A stretch of 43,061 nucleotides of DNA, taken from assembly GCA_902766885.1 (NCBI GenBank), contig CACXFS010000063.1:1-43061 (forward strand), in the 5' to 3' direction. Under the pieces are notes generated by a model that was not told where the DNA came from, ran no database searches, and saw only the letters and a list, made by a program, of their open reading frames with translations. The position numbers and the translations under genes were made by a program. Source of the stretch: an uncultured Ruminococcus sp. (GTDB lineage: Bacteria; Bacillota; Clostridia; Oscillospirales; Acutalibacteraceae). Positions 32,153 to 40,782 of this stretch are shown piece by piece (the first letter of the stretch is position 1; the number at the start of each line of letters is the position of its first letter).

Positions 32153-33242
32153 GAAAAAGCAAGGAAAATTAGTTAAGCTTTTAAAAGCAGCAGTGTCGTT
32201 TGCACTGCTGCTTACGGCTGTTTTCTGCGTTTTTCGCCGACTGCCCGAATGTTTCACCACTGAAGATTCAGCTGTTCTTGCGGCGGCTTTTACGCTGACG
32301 GACGGGCAATATATTTCCGAAAACGATAATCAGGACGGAAAAAAGGAAAGTAAACAGAGTACTACCCAACCCACAACCGTTTCCGAAACCAAATCCGCTG
32401 AAAAATCGAGTGAAAAAGAACGTGACAAGTCGGGGTATTATGACTCCTTTGCAAAGCACGAGGGCGAAGAAAAATACAGCATAGAGGGGAAGAATATTTC
32501 CGGCGGTGCGACCAAGGTCAATAACTGCTACATAAAAAACAAAACGGGGCTCGACCTCGATTTTGAATCAATACTAAACGACAAGCTTACGTTCAGCGTA
32601 AAAAAGAACACAGATTCACCGCAGGTTTTGATATACCACACTCACACGAGCGAGGCGTATATTGACGAGGACGTAGACTACTTTTATGAAAGCTTTTATT
32701 CACGCACACAGAACAACGATTTTAACGTAGTCGCCGTCGGCGAGGCTATTGCAGACGTCCTTGAAAGCAAGGGCATTAAAACGCTTCACGACAAAACCGT
32801 TCACGACTCCACCTACAACGGCTCCTATGACAGGAGCGTTCAGACGGTGCAGAGCGATATGAAGGAATACAAGGACATAAAGGTTGTGCTGGACATTCAC
32901 CGTGACGCACTCGGCACCGACGAATGCAAGGTAAAGCCTGTTTTTGAGTACAACGGCAAAAAGGGTGCTCAGATTATGATTTTGTCGGGTTGCGACACCG
33001 ACGGAGAGAGAGGCTTTGAAAACTGGCAGAACAACCTGAATTTTGCCCTGAAAATTCAGAACACAGCCGAGAAAATGTACCCCGGAATGACACGCCCGAT
33101 AAGCTTTGATTACTTTGCATACAACGAGTACGTCTGCGACGGCTCGCTGCTCATTGAAGTCGGCGCAGAGGCAAATTCAATTGACGAGGCGGTATATACG
33201 GGCGAGCTGCTCGGAAATGTTTTGTACGAGGTATTAAAATAA
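32151..33242 (+). CDS. spoIIP: Stage II sporulation protein P
   Basis: This 363-residue protein is a membrane-anchored, bifunctional amidase/endopeptidase that thins septal peptidoglycan during engulfment with SpoIID and SpoIIM. Residues 8-28 are a signal anchor and 55-115 a low-complexity linker. The catalytic domain follows with zinc-binding HTHTSE (His163, His165, Glu168), DIHRDA (His250) and a C-terminal EVGAEANSIDEA block holding the catalytic Glu. The start is TTG at 32151; its SD is in a hairpin. It is divergent from the two-component operon. Confidence 0.92.
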   Translation: MKKQGKLVKLLKAAVSFALLLTAVFCVFRRLPECFTTEDSAVLAAAFTLTDGQYISENDNQDGKKESKQSTTQPTTVSETKSAEKSSEKERDKSGYYDSFAKHEGEEKYSIEGKNISGGATKVNNCYIKNKTGLDLDFESILNDKLTFSVKKNTDSPQVLIYHTHTSEAYIDEDVDYFYESFYSRTQNNDFNVVAVGEAIADVLESKGIKTLHDKTVHDSTYNGSYDRSVQTVQSDMKEYKDIKVVLDIHRDALGTDECKVKPVFEYNGKKGAQIMILSGCDTDGERGFENWQNNLNFALKIQNTAEKMYPGMTRPISFDYFAYNEYVCDGSLLIEVGAEANSIDEAVYTGELLGNVLYEVLK

Positions 33243-33314
33243 GAAAGGGCGACCGTATAAGCCGCCCGGAATCAGAATATTAGATTATACATTCAGTCCA
33301 TTAAACCATAATTT

Positions 33315-33338
33315 AGCCGAGTGCCTCGGCACGCAAAT
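33315..33338 (+). repeat. Dispersed palindromic module (GCCGAG-TGC-CTCGGC)
   Basis: AGCCGAGTGCCTCGGCACGC followed by AAAT. Same module as 7564-7587 and 36321-36345, with compensatory C/G changes that keep the stem. It lies in the 446-bp gap between spoIIP and the pho genes, which otherwise holds only repeats. Confidence 0.6.
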
Positions 33339-33436
33339 CGGCGGTGTGCTATCACAGGCAAATCGAGTGGAAAAATCGGATATTCAGGTAAAAACGGTTG
33401 CCCGAATTATAAATTGATATATCGGTAACGTTTTGG

Positions 33437-33599
33437 GACGTCAAGGATGCCGTCCCCTACGGCAATACAGGAAACGTATAATTTTCAGTCGTACGGACAC
33501 GGCGTACCGTGTCCGTAGTAACGATGAAACTTTACTGATTATATCATCACTATAGTAACAAACAAACTTTTCCGTAGGGGACGGGTTCCCACACGTCCC
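33437..33599. repeat. Inverted-repeat element with GGGACGT...CCGTCCCCTACG arms
   Basis: The left arm GGGACGTCAAGGATGCCGTC (then CCCTACGGC) and the right arm CGTAGGGGACGGGTTCCCAC (then ACGTCCC) are imperfect inverted copies. The interior contains another palindrome (ACGGACACGGCGTACCGTGT then CCGT). The same arms recur at 36163-36246. Confidence 0.7.
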
Positions 33600-33602
33600 A
33601 TT

Positions 33603-33655
33603 CACAAAAATTGCAACGCAATTTTTGTGTGGACACGGCACGCCGTGTCCCTACG
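33603..33655. repeat. Two adjacent perfect palindromes of the dispersed family
   Basis: CACAAAAATTGC-AAC-GCAATTTTTGTG (33603-33629) is followed by GGACACGGC-AC-GCCGTGTCC (33631-33650) and CCTACGTCA. A decayed copy is at 4-46 and a variant of the first palindrome is at 36134-36162. It may also end the pho transcript. Confidence 0.7.
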
Positions 33656-33688
33656 TCAATGTTGCACTAAACTATAGGAATAAATATC

Positions 33689-35341
33689 TTAAAATACGAC
33701 TGTAAACGTTGTTCCGTTTTCGTTGCTTTCTACTGTAACGCTTCCGCCGTGACGTTCGGTAATGTGCTTAACAATTGCAAGTCCGAGTCCCGTACCGCCT
33801 GTTTCCTTTGAACGGCTCTTGTCAACACGGTAAAAGCGTTCAAAAATTCTCTTGTGGTGCTTTTCGGGGATTCCGATTCCCGTATCGGACACCTTGATTA
33901 TCGAGTTTTCACCCGTATCCTCAACCTTGATTTTAACCTTTCCGTTCGGTCGGTTGTATCTTATCGCATTGTCGCAGAGATTGTAGATAAGCTCGTAAAG
34001 CTGGTTACGGTTTCCGTTAATCACCGACTTTTCAGCCTCAACCGAAATTGTAACGTCGTGCTTTTCTGCATTTGAGCGCAAATCCTCGGCAACCTCATAC
34101 GCAACTCCCGAAAGGTCAACGGGAGCAAATTCCTCCTCGGACAAACTCTCGTCAAGCTGAGAAAGCTTCATAATATCTCCGATAAGCGAAAGCAGTCTGC
34201 CCGACTCCTTGTGGATTTTTCCTGCAAATCCCTGAACGTCGTCGGGACGTGCAAGACCGCTTGCAATAATCTCTGCATAGCCCGAAATTGAAGTAAGCGG
34301 AGTTTTTAACTCGTGGGTAACGTTTGCGGTAAATTCACGGCGCATTTTCTCTGCCTTTTTCTTTGCCGAAACATCAATGATAATGCAGATAACACCGTTT
34401 TGCTTGTTGTTTGAGTAAACAGGGTTTGTAATAATCTGGAGCACCCTGCCGTTTATTGTCATATCTCCGCTCTTGCCCTCACCCTCAAGCGCACTGTCAA
34501 CGCAGTCGATAACCGTTTCGTTTCGTGAGTAGGCAAGCAGGCTCTTTCCTACAGCTTCTCCGTTGTCGGCACCGATAAGCTTTGTTGCGGAGTTATTGCT
34601 CATCAGCACATTTTTATCCATATCAATCAGAATAAATCCCTCGGACATATTATCAATCAGCGTAGCAATTTTGTCCTTTTCAAGCTGTAGCTTGCGCATC
34701 TGCTTGCGGATTTCCTTTTGCTGATTGTTGATTGTTTCGGCAAGCGGAACAAGCTCCTCGTATGGAGTATTCTCAAGATTTTCCGACATATTCTCAATCG
34801 GCTCAATAATCTTTTTCGTAGCTCTCCTTGACAGAGCAATGCAGATTACAAAAACAATCAGAACGATAAAGATAATTACGGGCAGGATTTTCAGAAAAAC
34901 GCTTATTATGCTTCCATAGGTTTTAGCCACTCGCAAAACGTTTCCGTCATCGGTCCTGATAGCATAGTAATATGTGTTGCTGTTGAGAGTTGAGGACATT
35001 CGGCTGCTTGAGCCTACGCCCTTTTCAAGTGCGTCCTGAAATTCGGGACGGTCATTATGATTTGGCAGAGAAGAAGAATCGCTTTCGCTGTCATAAAGCA
35101 CGTTTCCGTCGGGGGCAATAAGCGTAATTCTCACATCTTCGTCTGCAATTACACTTTCAAGAGTTTTTACGTTGTCAATGTCATACGTTTTTGCAATAGT
35201 CTGCGCCAGCATAGTAAGGTCAGACGACTCCTGCTCTGAATACACAAACCAAAAAGCGGCTGTCATAAAAACAGCCGTGAGCAATATTGAAGCCGTTGCA
35301 ACAACGGAAAATCTTTTGAGCAGTTTTTTGCGCAGTTTCAT
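33689..35341 (-). CDS. phoR: PhoR-like sensor histidine kinase
   Basis: This is 550 residues from the ATG at 35341 (GGGTG 9 nt upstream; a GTG at 35353 overlaps that site). It has two membrane helices (about 12-34 and 148-170), an extracytoplasmic domain, and a PAS domain (about 225-325, MSEGFILIDMDKNVLMSN). The HisKA domain has phospho-acceptor His343 in NVTHELKTPLT, and the HATPase domain has NLCDNAIRYN, VSDTGIGIP and GGTGLGLAI. The layout and the pst/phoU neighbours indicate the phosphate-starvation kinase. It is the last gene of the run. Confidence 0.88.
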   Translation of the reverse strand: MKLRKKLLKRFSVVATASILLTAVFMTAAFWFVYSEQESSDLTMLAQTIAKTYDIDNVKTLESVIADEDVRITLIAPDGNVLYDSESDSSSLPNHNDRPEFQDALEKGVGSSSRMSSTLNSNTYYYAIRTDDGNVLRVAKTYGSIISVFLKILPVIIFIVLIVFVICIALSRRATKKIIEPIENMSENLENTPYEELVPLAETINNQQKEIRKQMRKLQLEKDKIATLIDNMSEGFILIDMDKNVLMSNNSATKLIGADNGEAVGKSLLAYSRNETVIDCVDSALEGEGKSGDMTINGRVLQIITNPVYSNNKQNGVICIIIDVSAKKKAEKMRREFTANVTHELKTPLTSISGYAEIIASGLARPDDVQGFAGKIHKESGRLLSLIGDIMKLSQLDESLSEEEFAPVDLSGVAYEVAEDLRSNAEKHDVTISVEAEKSVINGNRNQLYELIYNLCDNAIRYNRPNGKVKIKVEDTGENSIIKVSDTGIGIPEKHHKRIFERFYRVDKSRSKETGGTGLGLAIVKHITERHGGSVTVESNENGTTFTVVF

Positions 35342-35345
35342 CTGA

Positions 35346-36017
35346 TTACTCACCCGCCTTGTATCCGACGTTGCGGACGGTTTTTATAAGGTTTCCGCAG
35401 TTTCCGAGCTTCTGGCGCAGAGTAGTGATGTGCATATCAACCGTTCTGCTCTCGCCCTCAAAGTCGTAGCCCCAGACGTTGAGAATAATATTCTCACGTG
35501 TAAGCGCCATACCCTTGTTTTTGAGCAGATATTTCAAAAGCTCATATTCCTTATATGTAAGCGTACAGGGCTCGCCGTCGCTTGTTACGGTGTGCTTTGA
35601 ATCGTCAAACACAATTCCGCCGAGCGTGATAACGTCAAGCTTGTTTTCAACAGAGCATCTTCTGAGTATAGCACGCACTCTGGAAATAAGCTCAAGCACC
35701 GAAAACGGCTTTGTAATGTAGTCGTCGGCGCCCATATCAAGTCCCTTGACCTTATCCATTTCACTGCCCTTTGCCGTAACAAGAATAACGGGAACAGATT
35801 TTGTTACTGCGTCCTGTCTTAGCTTTTCAAGCACCGAAAGCCCGTCAAAATCGGGGAGCATCACGTCAAGAATTACAAGCTGTGGTATCTGTGTAGTACA
35901 AGCCTTGAAAAAACTTTTGCTTTCAGCAAAGCTCTGCACCTCATATCCGCTGTTTTTCAGCGCATAGGTTTCAAGCTCTCTGATGTCGGTATCGTCTTCA
36001 ACAATATAAATAAGCAT
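35346..36017 (-). CDS. phoP: PhoP/PhoB-like response regulator
   Basis: This 223-residue OmpR-family regulator has phospho-acceptor Asp51 (LVILDVMLPDFDG), a switch VTAKGSEM, and a winged helix (TYKEYELLKYLLKNKGMALTRENII, RTVDMHITTLRQKLG). The stop is 4 nt before the kinase ATG. Next to pst and phoU it should activate the phosphate regulon when phosphate is scarce. AGGAG precedes the ATG. Confidence 0.9.
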   Translation of the reverse strand: MLIYIVEDDTDIRELETYALKNSGYEVQSFAESKSFFKACTTQIPQLVILDVMLPDFDGLSVLEKLRQDAVTKSVPVILVTAKGSEMDKVKGLDMGADDYITKPFSVLELISRVRAILRRCSVENKLDVITLGGIVFDDSKHTVTSDGEPCTLTYKEYELLKYLLKNKGMALTRENIILNVWGYDFEGESRTVDMHITTLRQKLGNCGNLIKTVRNVGYKAGE

Positions 36018-36133
36018 TTTATTGACTCCTGTTTCGCTTTGTTGTCTATATTATACCACAGCCGCAAAAAATGTAAATAAGAGAAATTAATTAAGAGTGT
36101 AGTAGCAAGTAGCGGCGAACTGTGTTCGCCAAA

Positions 36134-36162
36134 ATGTATAAATTGCGTTGCAATTTATACAT
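36134..36162. repeat. Perfect palindrome, dispersed family
   Basis: ATGTATAAATTGC-GTT-GCAATTTATACAT, a 13-bp perfect stem. A second small perfect hairpin (GGCGAAC-TGT-GTTCGCC, 36114-36130) lies just before it. The 365-bp gap 36018-36382 is filled by such elements, with no gene. Confidence 0.7.
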
Positions 36163-36246
36163 AGGGACGTCTGGGAAGCCGTCCCCTACGGCGATACAGG
36201 AAACGTTTGTCTTTAATTTCGTAGGGGACGGGTTCCTACACGTCCC
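36163..36246. repeat. Inverted-repeat element, second copy
   Basis: GGGACGTCTGGGAAGCCGTC (then CCCTACGGC) and CGTAGGGGACGGGTTCCTAC (then ACGTCCC) are 84 bp end to end. The internal GATACAGGAAACGT is shared with 33437-33599, where the element carries an extra insert. The flank ATTACCGATATATCAAC on the right occurs inverted on the left of the first copy (33412-33430). Confidence 0.7.
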
Positions 36247-36320
36247 GAAACATTACCGATATATCAACACAAATTCAGCAAGCAAACTTATCCAAACAAC
36301 ACACATTATTACAAATTCGG

Positions 36321-36345
36321 AAATTTGCGTGTCGAGGCACTCGAC
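36321..36345 (-). repeat. Dispersed palindromic module, third copy
   Basis: On the minus strand GTCGAGTGCCTCGACACGCA followed by AATTT, nearly identical to 7564-7587. Confidence 0.6.
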
Positions 36346-36382
36346 CGACCGTTAATTCCGCATTCCGCATTCCGAATTAAAC

Positions 36383-37027
36383 TCAAAGCTCTCTGCTTCC
36401 CGTAATCGAAAACGCAACCCACTCTGCAATGTTAACAGCGTGGTCGCCGATTCTTTCAAGGTACTTTGCAATCATCATCAAATCAATTGCCTCCTCGCCG
36501 AGCGCCTTGTCACGCTGAATTATCTCAACCGTTTCTTTCTTGACCTTGTCAAACAACTCGTCAATTACGTCGTCGCTTTTGCTGACTTTCTTTGCAAGTT
36601 CAAAGTCCTTCTTTACAAATGCATCAATTGCAAGCGTAACCATTTTTGACGCCTGAGTTGCCATTTCGTCAATATGCGTTACGTTAATAACGTTGTTTCT
36701 GCTTTTGATGTACTGAGAAACCTCGGCAATATCTATAGCCTGATCGCCGATTCTTTCAAGGTCGGTAATCATTTTGAGCGCAGAGGAAACCTCACGCAAA
36801 TCGTTTGCAACAGGTGCCTGATGGAGCAAAAGTCTTATGCAGTGATTCTGAATTTTCCTCTCGGAGGTATTAATCAGTTCTTCCTGCTCTCTTGCCTTAT
36901 CCAAAAGCTCACTGCTGTTGTTTGCAATAATTTCAACAGCATTTCTAATCGCACTCTCAACAAGAGTTCCCATTCCGATAAGCTGATTGTTAAGATTTGC
37001 AAGTTCAATGTCAAAGTATTCTCTCAT
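36383..37027 (-). CDS. phoU: Phosphate signalling protein PhoU
   Basis: This 214-residue, all-helical protein has two PhoU repeats, each with the metal-binding E/DxxxD pattern (DLERIGDQAIDIAE near 88, YLERIGDHAVNIAEW near 190). PhoU links the Pst transporter to the PhoR kinase and limits phosphate uptake. Its ATG overlaps the pstB stop (TAATG). Confidence 0.93.
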   Translation of the reverse strand: MREYFDIELANLNNQLIGMGTLVESAIRNAVEIIANNSSELLDKAREQEELINTSERKIQNHCIRLLLHQAPVANDLREVSSALKMITDLERIGDQAIDIAEVSQYIKSRNNVINVTHIDEMATQASKMVTLAIDAFVKKDFELAKKVSKSDDVIDELFDKVKKETVEIIQRDKALGEEAIDLMMIAKYLERIGDHAVNIAEWVAFSITGSREL

Positions 37028-37776
37028 TAGCCGAACCTTCCCGTAATGTATTCTTCAGTACGCTTATCCTGCGGAGATGAAAATACAGCGTCTGTGCTGT
37101 TGTACTCCACCATTTCGCCGAGCAGGAAAAACGCTGTGTTGTCGGAAATACGCAACGCCTGCTGCATATTGTGAGTAACCATAATTATTGTGTATTCTTC
37201 CTTGAGTTTAAGGCAAAGCTCCTCAATCTTACCCGTAGAAATCGGGTCAAGTGCAGAGGTTGCCTCATCCATAAGCAGAACCTCGGGCTTTACCGCAAGC
37301 GCTCTTGCAATGCAGAGTCGCTGCTGCTGACCGCCCGAAAGACCGAGCGCACTCTTTTTGAGTCGGTCTTTAAGCTCATCCCAGATTGCAGCGTCCCTTA
37401 GCGACTGCTCAACAATCTGGTCAAGCTCACTCTTTTTCTTGATTCCGTGAGTTCTCGGGCCGAAAGCGATATTGTCATACACGCTCATAGGGAACGGATT
37501 AGCCTTCTGAAAAACCATACCGACTCTTTTGCGCAGTACGTTAATATCCATATCGCCGTAAATGTCCGTTCCGTCAAGTCGTATATCGCCTGTAATCTTA
37601 CAGCCCTCAACAAGGTCGTTCATTCTGTTGAGCGACTTGAGCAGAGTTGACTTTCCGCATCCCGACGGTCCGATAAAAGCAGTAATCTTATTTTTCGGCA
37701 TATGCAAAGTCACGTCCTTAAGAGCGTGAAACTTGCCGTAATAAAGATTCATATTATCTATAGTAAACTTATCCAT
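37027..37776 (-). CDS. pstB: Phosphate ABC transporter ATP-binding protein
   Basis: This 249-residue ATPase has Walker [10 protein letters not shown] (36-44), the Q loop in [14 protein letters not shown], signature LSGGQQQR and Walker [13 protein letters not shown]. The residue after the Walker B Glu is Ala, where most PstB proteins have Pro (DEPTSALD). The [14 protein letters not shown] segment is PstB-specific. It powers PstA/PstC. Confidence 0.95.
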   Translation of the reverse strand: MDKFTIDNMNLYYGKFHALKDVTLHMPKNKITAFIGPSGCGKSTLLKSLNRMNDLVEGCKITGDIRLDGTDIYGDMDINVLRKRVGMVFQKANPFPMSVYDNIAFGPRTHGIKKKSELDQIVEQSLRDAAIWDELKDRLKKSALGLSGGQQQRLCIARALAVKPEVLLMDEATSALDPISTGKIEELCLKLKEEYTIIMVTHNMQQALRISDNTAFFLLGEMVEYNSTDAVFSSPQDKRTEEYITGRFG

Positions 37777-37785
37777 CTGTTAAGA

Positions 37786-38694
37786 TTATCCTTTCTTATT
37801 TCCGAGCTTCTTTGCTATAAATGCCGAAAGAGTGTTGATTCCGAACACAAGCACAAGCAGAACAACAGCCGTTCCCCATGCCTGGTCGGTGTGAAGTCCC
37901 TCGTTTGTCAGGACATACATATGAACTGCAAGCGAACGTCCCGAATTGAAAAGTCCCGTAGCATAGCCTGTTGCAGAGCCGTAGGTATAAATCAGAGCCG
38001 CAGTCTCGCCGACAATTCTGCCGACTGCAAGAATAATGCCTGCAAGGATTCCGGGCATTGCGCTCGGAAGAATAATTCTTACAATCGTCCTCAGCTTTCC
38101 TGCACCCAAGCCGTAACTACCCTCTCTGTATGAGTCGGGAACGGTAAGAAGTGCCTCCTCGGTTGTACGCATAATAGTAGGCAGAACCATAATTGCAAGG
38201 GTAAACGCACCTGCAATCAATGAATAGCCCCAGTTAAGCGCATACACAAAGAACAGCATACCGAAAAGGCCGTAAACAATTGACGGGATTCCTGCAAGGG
38301 TTTCCGCCATTGTACGGATAACCTTTACCAGCTTATTGCCTTTTTTTGCATACTCGGCAAGGTAAATTGCCGCACCTATACCGAACGGAACGGCTATCAG
38401 AAGCGTAAGAAGTGTAAGCACAATTGTGTTGATGATTGACGGCATACACGAAACGTTGTCGCTGTCATACGTAAGTGCAAAAAGCTCGGGAGTAAGGTTG
38501 GGTATTCCGCGGACAAGCACATATACTATAATGAACACAAGAGCCGCCGCAGAAAGCACAGCCGCTAAAGCAACCAGCAAAAGCATAACAAGGGAGAGAG
38601 GTTTTCTTTTGTACGAAATCATACGCTGTTTGAAGGTTACTTTATTAATCGGCTTAATCTCGTCAATCACCGCCGAAGTATTATTATCAGCCAT
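37786..38694 (-). CDS. pstA: Phosphate ABC transporter permease PstA
   Basis: This is 302 residues from the ATG at 38694, which has GGAGT at good distance; the GTG at 38703 overlaps that site. Six membrane helices are visible, and the cytoplasmic coupling loop EEALLTVPDSYREGSYGLGAGK contacts PstB. The 5' end overlaps pstC by 8 nt. Confidence 0.93.
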   Translation of the reverse strand: MADNNTSAVIDEIKPINKVTFKQRMISYKRKPLSLVMLLLVALAAVLSAAALVFIIVYVLVRGIPNLTPELFALTYDSDNVSCMPSIINTIVLTLLTLLIAVPFGIGAAIYLAEYAKKGNKLVKVIRTMAETLAGIPSIVYGLFGMLFFVYALNWGYSLIAGAFTLAIMVLPTIMRTTEEALLTVPDSYREGSYGLGAGKLRTIVRIILPSAMPGILAGIILAVGRIVGETAALIYTYGSATGYATGLFNSGRSLAVHMYVLTNEGLHTDQAWGTAVVLLVLVFGINTLSAFIAKKLGNKKG

Positions 38695-39556
38695 GCTTTT
38701 CACTCCTACTCTTTATAGCCTGCATTGAAAGCGTAATCAGCAGGATAAATACAAACAGCACAACGCCCGTTGCAATAAGCGCCTGACGGTGCAGACCTGT
38801 TGAATATCCCATTTCAAGCACGATATTTGCAGTCAGTGTTCTAAGTCCGTCGGTAAGCTTTGTGGGAATCTGAACCTGATTTCCTGCAATAAGCACAACC
38901 GCCATTGTTTCACCGAGTGCTCTGCCTATTCCGAGAACAACAGCCGCAAGTACGCCCGACTTTGACGCAGGAAGAATAGTCTTGAAAACGCTTCTTTCTT
39001 TTGTTGCTCCGAGTGCGAGCGCACCCTCAAAGTAGCTTTCGGGCACTGCTCTTATTGCCGACTCCGAAACGCCTATGATAGTAGGAAGAATCATAATGCC
39101 GAGTACGATTGACGCCGCAAGCCAGCTTGAGCCGAAGCCGCCGAAGTTGTCACGGATAAACGGTACTACTACCATAAGTCCGAAGAAACCGTAAACGATA
39201 GAGGGAATTCCTGCAAGCAATTCGGTTGCAGGCTTTAAGATTTTATATAAAGGCTTCGGACAGAATCTTGCAAGGAAAACTGCCGTAAGAATACCAATCG
39301 GAACGCCGATTACGATAGCTCCCGCTGTAACGTAAACGCTTGCCACAATCATATCAAATATGCCGTAACTTGCAGGAACGTTTGTCGGTGCCCACTTCTG
39401 ACCGAAGATGAAATCAAAAAATCCGATTTCAGCCATCGCAGGCACACCGTTAATAAACAGGAAAACACAGATTACTGCAACCGCAGCAATGCTCGCAAGG
39501 GCAGTCAGGAAGAAAACTCCCTGCATAGCCCTTTCTCTGAACGTTTTCAGTCTCAT
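38687..39556 (-). CDS. pstC: Phosphate ABC transporter permease PstC
   Basis: This 289-residue permease has about six helices. The family-specific motif ELLAGIPSIVYGFFGL (near 92) and coupling loop ESAIRAVPESYFEGALALGATKE are present. The ATG overlaps the pstS stop (ATGA). Confidence 0.93.
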   Translation of the reverse strand: MRLKTFRERAMQGVFFLTALASIAAVAVICVFLFINGVPAMAEIGFFDFIFGQKWAPTNVPASYGIFDMIVASVYVTAGAIVIGVPIGILTAVFLARFCPKPLYKILKPATELLAGIPSIVYGFFGLMVVVPFIRDNFGGFGSSWLAASIVLGIMILPTIIGVSESAIRAVPESYFEGALALGATKERSVFKTILPASKSGVLAAVVLGIGRALGETMAVVLIAGNQVQIPTKLTDGLRTLTANIVLEMGYSTGLHRQALIATGVVLFVFILLITLSMQAIKSRSEKHG

Positions 39557-40482
39557 TTAATTACGTCACTCCATACAGTTGTTTCGCCTGTGTAGATAGC
39601 CTTAATCTGGTCAACTGTGAGGTCGTCGCAGGTGTTTGCTGTGTTTACGATAATTGCGATACCGTCTTTAGCGATTGTAATTGACTTAAGTGAGCTTGCT
39701 TCCTCGTCCTTTAATTCACGTGAAGCCATACCGATGTCGCATGTGCCTTCCATTGCAGCCTGCATACCTGCTGATGAGTCTGAGGTCTGAATTTCAACCT
39801 TTGCATTTGTGTTAACTTTCTGATAAGCCTCTGCAAGCTTTTCCATTACGGGAGATACCGAAGAAGAACCTGCAACGCTGATTTTGCCCTCAGGCTTTTT
39901 GCCGCTGTAAGCCTCGTTCTCGGAAACCGAAACATAGCCCTCATTGGATACAACTGCCTGACCGTCGGAGCTTAATATGTAGTCAACAAAGTCCTGTGCA
40001 ACCTCGCTCAACTCGCCCTTGTACGCAATGTTGAACGGACGGCTGATTACATAATCGCCTGATTTTACGTTTTCTGCTGTAGCCTCAACCGAGCCGACCT
40101 TAACAGCCTTTACGGTGTCGTTTAAAGAACCGAGTGAAATGTAACCGATTGCAGCGTCGTTGTCCTTTACGTTTGTGATAACTGCCTCTGTGCTGTTGAT
40201 TGTAACAGCAGATGAAGTTGTGTTATCTGTCTTTGTGTCGCCGTCCTTTACAAGAACGCCTGTAAGCTCTGTGAAAGCGTCTCTTGTGCCTGAGCCTTCT
40301 TCTCTTGTAACAACAGCAATTGTTTTGCTTGTGTCAAATGCTGCGCTTTCAGCCGATGTTGCAGCTGCGCCTGATGTTTCTGATGAGTTTGATGATGAGT
40401 TTCCGCCGCAGCCTGCGAATGCTGTAACTGCAAGAGCGCTCATAACAGTGATTGCCGTAATTTTGCTTAATACCTTTTTCAT
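39553..40482 (-). CDS. pstS: Phosphate-binding lipoprotein PstS, circularly permuted
   Basis: This is a 309-residue lipoprotein (signal 1-24, lipobox FAGC with Cys25, then a Ser/Ala-rich linker). The binding domain is in swapped order. Residues 53-190 (IAVVTREEGSGTRDAF, IGYISLGSLNDTVKAL-like, ISRPFNIAYKG, SSDGQAVVSNEGYVSV) correspond to the second half of an ordinary PstS. Residues 199-309 (GKISVAGSSSVSPVMEKLAEAY, SSAGMQAA, CDIGMASREL, DGIAIIVN, IKAIYTGETTVWSDV) correspond to the first half. All phosphate-contacting blocks (SSSVSP, SDSSAG, REEGSGTR) are kept. It is the first gene of the pst operon, with AAGGAG before the ATG. Confidence 0.92.
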   Translation of the reverse strand: MKKVLSKITAITVMSALAVTAFAGCGGNSSSNSSETSGAAATSAESAAFDTSKTIAVVTREEGSGTRDAFTELTGVLVKDGDTKTDNTTSSAVTINSTEAVITNVKDNDAAIGYISLGSLNDTVKAVKVGSVEATAENVKSGDYVISRPFNIAYKGELSEVAQDFVDYILSSDGQAVVSNEGYVSVSENEAYSGKKPEGKISVAGSSSVSPVMEKLAEAYQKVNTNAKVEIQTSDSSAGMQAAMEGTCDIGMASRELKDEEASSLKSITIAKDGIAIIVNTANTCDDLTVDQIKAIYTGETTVWSDVIK

Positions 40483-40578
40483 TTTCTTTTCTCCTTAAAA
40501 TAATGTTTTCAAACTTTATAAACCTTTTTAATGAAACGACCCCTGTGTCGTTCCTAAAGCAACACACCCGCCTACGGT

Positions 40579-40605
40579 GAGGGACAACACAGGGGTTGTT
40601 CCCTA
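40579..40605. repeat. Small inverted repeat in the pstS leader
   Basis: GAGGGACAAC and GGTTGTTCCCT are inverted with one bulge, followed by ACAG. It resembles the GGGAC/GTCCC modules elsewhere and would fold in the pstS 5' leader. Confidence 0.4.
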
Positions 40606-40647
40606 CAGATGAAAACGTTGCTGTTGCTTTCTGTACTTCATCGTACG

Positions 40648-40707
40648 ACTATAGTTTATTTGCGTTTTGTAAAAAACAGAACGGCTCGATTGTAAAATAA
40701 AAGTAAA
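40648..40707 (-). promoter_or_regulatory. Candidate PhoP-activated promoter of pstS
   Basis: On the minus strand a TATAGT -10 (40648-40653) has only TTTTTT at the -35 place. Just upstream are TTTACA-like hexamers at 40668-40673, 40691-40696 and 40702-40707, the last two with 5 nt between them. This is the direct-repeat spacing of PhoP boxes. A weak -35 plus such repeats fits activation by PhoP. The leader is about 160 nt; the rest of the 377-bp gap 40483-40859 holds the small inverted repeat and the trpB2 promoter. Confidence 0.4.
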
Positions 40708-40753
40708 ATAAAATATAGATTTTGTATTGAAATAAAGTATTTTACAAAATAGC

Positions 40754-40782
40754 GTGACAATGCATATTTTTTATGGTATAAT
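40754..40782 (+). promoter_or_regulatory. Promoter of trpB2
   Basis: GTGACA (40754-40759), 17 nt, then TATAAT (40777-40782) preceded by TGG, so also an extended -10. No T-box or Trp leader peptide is evident between it and the gene. Confidence 0.6.

Noticed and set aside
33243-33688. 66-codon open frame at 33441-33641
   Set aside because: It runs through dispersed palindromic repeats; no SD and no protein-like composition.
39553-40482. Frameshift or truncated PstS
   Set aside because: The frame is open from start to stop and both halves are full length; the odd order is a permutation, not a break.
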